This document shows positions 53,263 to 59,457 of a DNA stretch of 64,000 nt, piece by piece. Position numbers and translations under genes: made by a program. The notes under the pieces are model-generated. The model saw only the letters and a list, made by a program, of their open reading frames with translations, ran no database searches and was not told the DNA's origin. The stretch lies in contig NZ_ATXI01000008.1 of NCBI RefSeq assembly GCF_000421605.1, positions 1-64,000 on the forward strand, read 5' to 3'. Position 1 is the first letter of the stretch. Each line of letters starts with the position of its first letter. Source of the DNA: Thermodesulfobacterium thermophilum DSM 1276 (GTDB taxonomy: Bacteria > Desulfobacterota > Thermodesulfobacteria > Thermodesulfobacteriales > Thermodesulfobacteriaceae).

Positions 53263-53838
53263 ATGAAAAGTCTAAAGGGCACCCAGACAGAAAAGAACAT
53301 TTTGACTGCCTTTGCTGGAGAGTCCCAGGCGCGTAACCGTTATACCTTTTACAGCTCTATAGCTAAAAAAGAGGGATTTGACCAGATTTCCTTTATCTTT
53401 GAGGAGACTGCTAACCAGGAAAAGGAACATGCAAAAAGGCTTTATAAGTTTTTAGAAGGAGGAGAGGTAGAGATTACCGCTAAGTTTCCTGCAGGAAAAC
53501 TGGGAAATACCCTTGAAAACCTGCTTCATGCAGCAAGTGGAGAAAACTATGAATATAAAGTAATGTATCCTACCTTTGCTAAGATCGCAAGAGAAGAGGG
53601 TTTTGAGGAAATTGCCAGAGTGTTTGAAGCCATAGCTATAGCTGAGCAGTTTCATGAAAAAAGATACCTTGCTTTAGCCAACAACCTGAAGGAAGGAACG
53701 GTTTTCAAGAAAAAGATAGAAGTCATCTGGAGATGCAGAAACTGCGGTTATATTCACAGAGGACTTGAAGCACCTGAAAAGTGTCCTTCTTGCGACCACC
53801 CAAGAGCCTACTTTGAATTAGTCTGTGAAAACTGGTAA
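53263..53838 (+). CDS. rbr: rubrerythrin
   Basis: A 191-residue peroxide-scavenging protein of anaerobes. The N-terminal ferritin-like four-helix bundle carries the two-iron ligands (ESQARNRYTFYSSIAKKEG, EETANQEKEHAKR, AIAIAEQFHEKRY). A C-terminal rubredoxin-like domain has CRNCGY and CPSCDHP binding one iron. Complete and cytoplasmic. It stands alone between a promoter and a bidirectional terminator. Confidence 0.96.
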   Translation: MKSLKGTQTEKNILTAFAGESQARNRYTFYSSIAKKEGFDQISFIFEETANQEKEHAKRLYKFLEGGEVEITAKFPAGKLGNTLENLLHAASGENYEYKVMYPTFAKIAREEGFEEIARVFEAIAIAEQFHEKRYLALANNLKEGTVFKKKIEVIWRCRNCGYIHRGLEAPEKCPSCDHPRAYFELVCENW

Positions 53839-53852
53839 AAATCTTTTAAATG

Positions 53853-53882
53853 GTTTAAAGGGGCGTTAACGCCCCTTTAAAC
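53853..53882. terminator. bidirectional terminator (perfect 30-bp palindrome)
   Basis: GTTTAAAGGGGCGTT at 53853-53867 is the exact reverse complement of AACGCCCCTTTAAAC at 53868-53882, giving a strong hairpin. It stands between the convergent rubrerythrin and TonB receptor genes with U-rich sequence on each side. Confidence 0.85.
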
Positions 53883-53885
53883 AGA

Positions 53886-55655
53886 TTACTTTTTAAACTC
53901 TATTCTTAACCCAAAGGTTTGAGGCCAGGCCTTTACCCCTTTTATTTCTTCATATTCTTCGTCAAGAAGGTTTTTTCCCCATAAACTAAGGCCAACCCCG
54001 GTTTTAAACTGTTTTTTCAATTCCAGGTTTAAAAGGTATATCTCATTAGCTCGATAGGGTTTTCTCAGGTTGGCGCTAACGATCAAATCTATATCCCAGG
54101 GAAGTTTTGCATAAACCCCACCTACTAAGTTATATCTTAGATAAGAACCCTGGTATCTGGCTGAACTTAGGTTTTTGGCTACCTGGTTTAAGTAGGTATA
54201 GCTTAGAAACGGTTTAATCCTGTTAAATGCTATGTTTAAGTCCATGGTAGCTCCCAAGGTTTTTAGTTCCTCTATGTTTTGAGCTTGAGTTATAGCTCCT
54301 ACCTTTATCCAGTCTATGATGTCTTTCCCTGTTCTATAAAAAAGCGTTCCTGAAAGAGCAACGTGTGAGGTCTTATAATCAAAACCTATTTCTGAGTTAT
54401 AGGCCTTTTCGTTAGAAAGACCAGGGTTACCCTTGGTATAAGGCGAATCATAGTATAGTTCTGTAAAGCTTGGAGCTCTATAGGAAAAACTAAAAGAGGC
54501 CCTGGTTTTTAGCTTAGGGTTGATCAGATAGGCAAGCCCTAAGTAGTAAGAAAAGAGGTCTTCATTCTTAGCCAGGCTGTCATATCGAACCCCAAGGCTT
54601 GGGAAAAATTTATCACTTATCTTCGGATATATCCAAAAATAAGCCCCTAACCCTTGTCTAACATGGTCTCCCAGCCTTGAGCTATCAAGGGTTTCATAAG
54701 AAGCCTCAACTCCAACCACATAGTCAGCAAGTCTTTTTTCTAACCTTAAAGGCAAGTTTGCCCTTAATACCTGAGATTTGTGCTGGTTTTTATAAAAGTC
54801 TGGATTATTGCGATCAAGAAGATAAGTATCATAATGGATTCTGTATAGCAGTGCAGGCTCAAAAAACCATGAATTTCCGTAAAAATTCTTTTTGGCTACA
54901 AAAAGATGGGTCCTTGTTTCTTCCCATTCTGTGTTGTATTTAGTGGTATAAAAATTTCTTGCCCCAAAGTCTTTTTCCTGAAAACCATAAAAAATTAGTT
55001 TACTTTGGTCTTTTACGTAGGTATTAAAGGTTCTTATGTCAAAATCTCGGTTCCAGATAAAACCGTTTGATTTCTGCTGAGAAAGGTTGATCCCTATCGG
55101 GGTTTTTCCTAACACAAAACCTAAGCTACCTTTCATCTCCCATAGGTCATAGCTTCCGTATCCTCCTGATAAAAAAACTCCCTTTTCTGGCTTTTTGAGG
55201 TTAAAGTTGATGGCTCCACCAAAACCACCAGGGCCATAAAGGGCACTTGCTCCTCCTGCCAGCAACTCTACAGAAGAAAGCTCTTCTTGAGTGAAAGGAA
55301 GGTTCATAAGATGATGCCCTGTTTGAGGGTCAGAAAGTCTTATACCCTCAAAAACTACCAGATTTTGCTCAAACGTAGAACCTCTGATAGAAAGATCCTG
55401 CTGCACCCCAAACTCTCCTCTTTCTCTAAATTGCAAATTAGAAAACTTCTCAGGCCCGATCTTTAACTCCCAACCTTCTTTTAATACTTTCACCTCTTGA
55501 GAGACACGTTCAACCGTTTCAACACTTGCCTGGGCTGTAACCTTTACCTCCTCAAGAAAAACCGAGGTAATCTTTTCGCTGTTTTCAGCCTCTGCATTTG
55601 TGTTAAATAAAAAACACAAAACCCCTCCTATTCCTAAAATCCTGCCTATCCCCAT
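53886..55655 (-). CDS. TonB-dependent outer-membrane receptor
   Basis: A 589-residue beta-barrel receptor. Signal peptide of about 23 residues, then a TonB-box-like segment (VFLEEVKVTAQ), a plug domain with QQDLSIRGSTFEQN and VELLAGGASALYGPGGFGGAINF, then the barrel from about residue 150. It is close in plan to BtuB-like receptors. The substrate cannot be told; no B12 riboswitch is visible in its leader. It ends right beside the bidirectional terminator. Confidence 0.88.
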   Translation of the reverse strand: MGIGRILGIGGVLCFLFNTNAEAENSEKITSVFLEEVKVTAQASVETVERVSQEVKVLKEGWELKIGPEKFSNLQFRERGEFGVQQDLSIRGSTFEQNLVVFEGIRLSDPQTGHHLMNLPFTQEELSSVELLAGGASALYGPGGFGGAINFNLKKPEKGVFLSGGYGSYDLWEMKGSLGFVLGKTPIGINLSQQKSNGFIWNRDFDIRTFNTYVKDQSKLIFYGFQEKDFGARNFYTTKYNTEWEETRTHLFVAKKNFYGNSWFFEPALLYRIHYDTYLLDRNNPDFYKNQHKSQVLRANLPLRLEKRLADYVVGVEASYETLDSSRLGDHVRQGLGAYFWIYPKISDKFFPSLGVRYDSLAKNEDLFSYYLGLAYLINPKLKTRASFSFSYRAPSFTELYYDSPYTKGNPGLSNEKAYNSEIGFDYKTSHVALSGTLFYRTGKDIIDWIKVGAITQAQNIEELKTLGATMDLNIAFNRIKPFLSYTYLNQVAKNLSSARYQGSYLRYNLVGGVYAKLPWDIDLIVSANLRKPYRANEIYLLNLELKKQFKTGVGLSLWGKNLLDEEYEEIKGVKAWPQTFGLRIEFKK

Positions 55656-55710
55656 CTTTGCCCTCCATGCTAAAGTAAATTTTGGTTTTTAGATAAAGGG
55701 TTTAAATTTC

Positions 55711-55738
55711 GTTAACCAAAAATTTTAGAAAGGTTAAC
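55711..55738. repeat. inverted repeat in receptor leader
   Basis: GTTAACC (55711-55717) and GGTTAAC (55732-55738) enclose a 14-base spacer, 55 bases ahead of the TonB-receptor start. It could be an operator or an RNA hairpin. A TATAAT-like -10 on the minus strand lies at 55855-55850, giving a leader of nearly 190 bases in which I see no known riboswitch. Confidence 0.4.
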
Positions 55739-55875
55739 ATAAAAACATAAAAAGTCAATTTCCTCGTGGTGAATTTAAAAGGAGAAAGTAAAAAGACATG
55801 TTGGAAAAGGCTTAGAAGGTAACTTTTTTAAGAAAAATTTTGGGGTTAAATTATACCCTAAACATGAAAAAGTTT

Positions 55876-55911
55876 AAACAGGAGGAAAGGAATTTTCCCT
55901 TCCTCCTGTTT
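55876..55911. terminator. terminator after the winged-helix gene
   Basis: AAACAGGAGGAA (55876-55887) pairs with TTCCTCCTGTTT (55900-55911) over a 12-base loop. On the minus strand it is followed by AAACTTTTTC, so it can end the peroxiredoxin-regulator transcript. Confidence 0.7.
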
Positions 55912-55930
55912 TTATAAAAATAAAAGAGGT

Positions 55931-56164
55931 TTAGCTTAAGGCTGCACGTCCTTTTTCTGTAAGACTGTATTTTTCCCCTTCTGATGAGGCAATAAACCCA
56001 GCCTCTGTAAGTTCTCTTAGCGAACTTCTTACTTGAAAAAGGGGTCTTTTGGTTATTTCTGCTATTTCAACAGGGGTAAGAGCCCCTTTTTCTTCTAACA
56101 ACTTTAACAGCCCAAGAGCCTTTTCGCTAAGCCTTCCGTCTGGGCTTACACAACCTGTAGACAT
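55931..56164 (-). CDS. small winged-helix DNA-binding protein
   Basis: A 77-residue single winged helix. Helices 2-3 (LTPVEIAEITKRPLFQVRSSLRELTEAGF) form a typical helix-turn-helix, followed by the wing (ASSEGEKYSLTEKGRAAL), resembling MarR/TrmB-type cores. It lies ten bases after the peroxiredoxin gene on the same strand. It may regulate that gene. Two cysteines are absent except C5, so redox sensing would need another basis. Function inferred. Confidence 0.75.
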   Translation of the reverse strand: MSTGCVSPDGRLSEKALGLLKLLEEKGALTPVEIAEITKRPLFQVRSSLRELTEAGFIASSEGEKYSLTEKGRAALS

Positions 56165-56174
56165 GTTTTTCCCT

Positions 56175-56858
56175 CTAACTCAGTTTTTTCTTGCAGAAAT
56201 ACCAGTCAATGCATTCATAGCCTTGTTTAGCCCTGTTTACTGCCTCTTCATAGGAGGTTGGAGGAGGTACTATTACCTTTGTGTTTTCCTCAGTAAACTC
56301 CCAAACCTGAGGCTCAGGCACCCAGTTGGCAGGGGTGGCTACCCCATACTTGTCAGCAGTTTGTAAGGCATCAATCAACCTTAAGATTTCTCTCATGTTT
56401 CTTCCTGCAGAAAGAGGATAGTAAATAATAGCCCTTATCTTACCGTTAGGGTCTATGATAAAAACAGCCCTTACGGTAGCGGTGGAACTTTCTCCTGGAT
56501 GTAACATCCCATAAAGCTTCGCTACTCTGCCATCAGCATCAGCTACTATAGGGAAGGGAATCTCTATCCCGGTTTTTTCCTTTAAGTTCATAGCCCAGGC
56601 GATGTGAGAGAACACACTGTCTATGCTTAGACCTAAAAGCTGGACGTTTCTCTTGGCAAACTCTTCGTTCATCTGAGCAAAGGCTAAAAACTCGGTAGAA
56701 CAAACTGGAGTAAAGTCTGCCGGATGGGAAAAGAACACTACCCACTGTCCTTTAAAGTCTTCTGGAAACTTGATAGGTCCCATCGTGGTCATAGCCTCAA
56801 AACCTGGGGCTTGGTCTCCAATCCTTGGCATACTGATTACTTCTTTTACCTCTTCCAT
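56175..56858 (-). CDS. peroxiredoxin (Prx6 type)
   Basis: A 227-residue peroxiredoxin that reduces hydrogen peroxide and alkyl peroxides. The peroxidatic cysteine is in HPADFTPVCSTEF. The extended C-terminus has CIDWYFC, matching the additional cysteine pair of archaeal and thermophilic Prx6 members. The gene has a strong promoter just upstream and is followed by a winged-helix gene. It is cytoplasmic. Confidence 0.92.
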   Translation of the reverse strand: MEEVKEVISMPRIGDQAPGFEAMTTMGPIKFPEDFKGQWVVFFSHPADFTPVCSTEFLAFAQMNEEFAKRNVQLLGLSIDSVFSHIAWAMNLKEKTGIEIPFPIVADADGRVAKLYGMLHPGESSTATVRAVFIIDPNGKIRAIIYYPLSAGRNMREILRLIDALQTADKYGVATPANWVPEPQVWEFTEENTKVIVPPPTSYEEAVNRAKQGYECIDWYFCKKKLS

Positions 56859-56906
56859 AATCCACCTCCTGTAATTATTTTTAATTAAAACTAATTTTTA
56901 ATAAAA

Positions 56907-56934
56907 ATTATAATGCAGGATAAAATTTTGTCAA
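56907..56934 (-). promoter_or_regulatory. peroxiredoxin promoter
   Basis: On the minus strand a consensus TTGACA (56934-56929) and TATAAT (56912-56907) are 16 bases apart. The peroxiredoxin start is about 48 bases downstream with AGGAGG as ribosome site. A repeated TAATTA (56872-56877 and 56882-56887) lies in the leader. Confidence 0.82.
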
Positions 56935-56989
56935 GGGGGTAAAAATTCAAATACCTTAAAAATTTAAAATTCAAACACCCTAAAAAGAC

Positions 56990-57017
56990 TTGACAAAATA
57001 AAAAATATGAGTAAATT
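56990..57017 (+). promoter_or_regulatory. iron-locus promoter
   Basis: TTGACA (56990-56995) and TAAATT (57012-57017) are separated by 16 bases. The first gene begins at 57080 with AGGAGG. It is divergent from the peroxiredoxin promoter, about 56 bases away. Confidence 0.6.
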
Positions 57018-57034
57018 GAGATTTAATTTCAATT
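57014..57034. promoter_or_regulatory. Fur-like operator candidate
   Basis: AATTGAGAT-TTA-ATTTCAATT is a 21-base inverted repeat (one mismatch in nine) that overlaps the -10 element of the iron-locus promoter. AT-rich repeats of this size and position are typical for Fur-family repressors. A perfect palindrome AATTGCAATT (57031-57040) lies next to it. Confidence 0.5.
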
Positions 57035-57079
57035 GCAATTTTAAAAAGCAGGATGGTAAAAACAAACAGGAGGCCAGGT

Positions 57080-57358
57080 ATGACAGTTGCAGTCGTAGGA
57101 GGGCACGATAGGTTAAAACCTCAGTTAGAAGAATATGCTAAAGAAAACCAGCTGAAACTCAGGTTTATCAACAGATGGTCTCCTCAAGCTCCTCATTCCC
57201 TTTCATCAGCTGATTACATCGTCATAATAACGGGATGTGTATCTCATGAACTCGTTAAGCTGGCTAAAAGTTGCGGTAAGAAAAAATGTATCTTTTGCCG
57301 TGCCAAAGGGCTCTGTAGACTCAAAAAGCTCATCGACCAGTTAAAGGTGGATGCCTAA
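57080..57358 (+). CDS. DUF2325 family protein
   Basis: A 92-residue protein of the DUF2325 family (VAVVGGHDRLKPQLEEYAKENQ, then SADYIVIITGCVSHELVKLAK). The start at ATG 57080 is picked because AGGAGG lies just upstream, and the in-frame 57053 start adds unrelated residues. The C-terminal part carries cysteines CGKKKCIFC and a later C before LKKL, more than the family usually has, which could bind metal. It is the first gene of the iron locus. Role unknown. Confidence 0.75.
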   Translation: MTVAVVGGHDRLKPQLEEYAKENQLKLRFINRWSPQAPHSLSSADYIVIITGCVSHELVKLAKSCGKKKCIFCRAKGLCRLKKLIDQLKVDA

Positions 57359-57419
57359 ATTTTTTTTGCAGATTTATTGAAAATGAAATGCAGAATAAAT
57401 TAAATAAGGGAGGTCAGAC

Positions 57420-57752
57420 ATGGTTGAGGGTTTAAAAGAAAAGGGATTAATTCCTTTAGCTCTTCTTAGAGAAGGAGAGCTTGGCAAAATCTATTCTCTT
57501 TCTTCAGACTTAAAGGTTGATTCTTGGTATACCTGTAGAGGTTGTGGTGGTGTTGAGTGTTGTCTAAAAGGTAAAAAAGATGTTGTTAACCAAAAGATTG
57601 GGTCTATGGGTCTTAAACCCGGGCAGGTAGTAGAGGTAAAACAAAACAGACCAGGTAATCCTATTCTTCTTAGGGTAGAAGAAACTTTTATCGCGCTAAG
57701 CCGAAAACTGGCGATGAAAATAATGGTTCTTAAAACAAACCATAAATCATAG
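57420..57752 (+). CDS. FeoA-domain protein with a cysteine-rich insert
   Basis: A 110-residue SH3-like FeoA-type protein. The second half (VVNQKIGSMGLKPGQVVEVKQN, ending IALSRKLAMKIMV) is FeoA. Between the first strand and the fold lies an insert with C39, C42, C47 and C48 (YTCRGCGGVECCLKG), fit for metal or Fe-S binding. It lies 60 bases after DUF2325. A sensor or adapter role for iron uptake is plausible but inferred. Confidence 0.72.
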   Translation: MVEGLKEKGLIPLALLREGELGKIYSLSSDLKVDSWYTCRGCGGVECCLKGKKDVVNQKIGSMGLKPGQVVEVKQNRPGNPILLRVEETFIALSRKLAMKIMVLKTNHKS

Positions 57753-57772
57753 TTTAAAGGAGGGAGGCAGGG

Positions 57773-58530
57773 ATGAGTATACGAAAATGTCAAAAATTTA
57801 CCGTTTATCCCCTGTCTAACTTCCCATTAGGAGAATTGGCTGAGGTGATATGTATTTCTTCCTTTGACTTAAGCCTGAGGTTAAAAAGCATTGGCGTTCA
57901 GGAGGGAACTTTGGTAGAAATTATCCATCAGGACCCTTCTGGAGATAGGGTGGTAGTCAGGTTTAACGAAAGTAGAGTGGCTTTAGATAAAGCATTCCTA
58001 AAGCATATCTTGGTTAGACCATTGAAAACCTCCTATGAGATGTTGAGAGATTTTGCAAGGGTTGATCAGTTGACAGGTCTTCTAACACGACAGTTTGCTG
58101 AAAATCTCTTAAAAAAAGAGTTAGCCAACCCACCGTATTGCTTGGTTTTAGCTGATGTAGATGATTTTAAAAGATTCAACGACACCTTTGGGCACCAGGC
58201 AGGAGATAAGGTTTTAAAGGACATCTCTCAAGTTATCAGAAGGAACTTAAGAAAAACAGACCTGGCTGTTAGATGGGTGGAGAGGAGTTTGTTTTATTTT
58301 TGAGGAACACAACCGTTGAGATAGGACAATTGATAGCAGAACGTATAAGAAGGGCTGTGGCTGATCATATAGTCTGGTGGCAAGGACAGACCTTAGGAGT
58401 TACTCTAAGTCTCGGGGTTTGTGGAGCTCCTCCGGTTAGACCTTTAGAACTACTTTTTGAGATGACTGATAAGGCCCTTTATCAGGCCAAAAGATCTGGA
58501 AAAAATTTGGTTTTTCTATGCGAGGAGTAG
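57773..58530 (+). pseudogene. FeoA-GGDEF fusion, broken by a -1 frameshift
   Basis: Residues 12-80 form a FeoA-like domain (PLGELAEVICISS, RLKSIGVQEGTLVEI), followed by a diguanylate-cyclase domain. The first frame has the nucleotide-binding DVDDFKRFNDTFGHQAGD and the inhibitory-site RKTD, and ends in VRW. The second frame carries on directly with GGEEFVLFL, the active-site motif, to 58530. The junction TGGG at 58274-58277 lacks one G compared with a continuous W-G-G codon series. Both halves are otherwise intact. This is either a true single-base loss, or an assembly error. The first frame alone ends at 58303 after 176 codons. It starts with AAAGGAGGGAGG at its ribosome site. Confidence 0.85.
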
Positions 58531-58535
58531 GGAAG

Positions 58536-59210
58536 ATGTTGGCCAGACAATGCCTTTATGACCCTGAAATCGTAGAGTTATGTTGTCAGATAGAAAAATG
58601 TCAGCCTTTGATGGTTACTGTTCATCAAATCTGCGAAGTCTTGACCAATCTCATGGAAAGTAAAGACCTGCATACCAAATACCACTCAGAAAAAGTAGCG
58701 GTGTTAAGCTACATGGTTGCTTTATCCTTAGGACTTCCTCCTAAACTGGAAGACCTTATTCATATAGCAGGACATCTCCATGATATCGGAAAGTTTGCTC
58801 TACCTGATGAAATCTTGAAAAAACCAGGTCCCTTAACACAGCAGGAGTGGAAGATAGTCAAGAAACATCCAGTGATTGGGGCAGATTATCTCAAGGATAT
58901 CAGAATTTTTCAAGGCAAAGGAGGGGTTATAGAGATGGTGCTTTATCATCATGAAAGATGGGATGGAAAGGGTTATCCTGCAGGTCTTAAAAAACGGGAA
59001 ATACCTCTTGGAGCAAGGATAATAGCTGTAGCTGATGCCTTTTCTGCGATGACAGACAAGCGTCCCTACAGAAATCCTTTAAGTTTTGAAGAGGCCTTGG
59101 AGGAACTTAAAAAAGGCTCAGGTTCTCAGTTTGACCCAGAAATAGTAGACATTTTTCTTAGCATGGAAGAAAGAATAAGGGATTGGTTAGGGTTGATAAA
59201 CAAATCTTAA
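58536..59210 (+). CDS. HD-GYP domain phosphodiesterase
   Basis: A 224-residue HD-GYP protein that should cleave c-di-GMP. Metal ligands lie in HTKYHSEKV, HLHDIGKFALPDEIL and HHERWDGKGYPAGL, with the GYP motif intact; VADAFSAMTDKRPYR follows. ATG 58536 is chosen because GAGGAG at 58522-58527 gives an 8-base spacing. It begins just after the cyclase frame, so maker and breaker of c-di-GMP are coupled in one transcript. No N-terminal sensor. Confidence 0.9.
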   Translation: MLARQCLYDPEIVELCCQIEKCQPLMVTVHQICEVLTNLMESKDLHTKYHSEKVAVLSYMVALSLGLPPKLEDLIHIAGHLHDIGKFALPDEILKKPGPLTQQEWKIVKKHPVIGADYLKDIRIFQGKGGVIEMVLYHHERWDGKGYPAGLKKREIPLGARIIAVADAFSAMTDKRPYRNPLSFEEALEELKKGSGSQFDPEIVDIFLSMEERIRDWLGLINKS

Positions 59211-59226
59211 AAGGAGGTGAAAAACG

Positions 59227-59457
59227 ATGCTAAAACTTTCTAAGGTTAATTTAGGGAAGAGAGTTAAGGTAGTTTCTGTTGAAGGCCCCCCCTCGGTAAA
59301 ACAACGCCTAAAGGAAATGGGTATAACCCCTGGGGTTGAGCTTCAAATAGTTAGGATTGCTCCTCTTGCTGACCCTGTAGATGTAGAAGTGCGAGGATAT
59401 CATCTTTCTATCAGAAAAAAAGAGGCAGAGTTGATAGAGGTGGAGGTGATAGGATGA
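59227..59457 (+). CDS. feoA: ferrous iron transport protein A
   Basis: A 76-residue small SH3-like protein (LKEMGITPGVELQIVRIAPLADPVDVEVRGYHLSIRKKEAELI) of normal FeoA length. It overlaps feoB by four bases (ATGA). It is the third FeoA-type domain encoded in the locus. Confidence 0.95.
   Translation: MLKLSKVNLGKRVKVVSVEGPPSVKQRLKEMGITPGVELQIVRIAPLADPVDVEVRGYHLSIRKKEAELIEVEVIG

Noticed and set aside
55656-55875. Cobalamin riboswitch in the TonB-receptor leader
   Set aside because: No B12-box-like GCCACTG sequence or matching stems were found on the minus strand.
58266-58290. Programmed -1 frameshift in the GGDEF gene
   Set aside because: The shift sequence does not form a slippery X XXY YYZ heptamer and no strong hairpin follows, so a plain indel or sequencing error is more likely.
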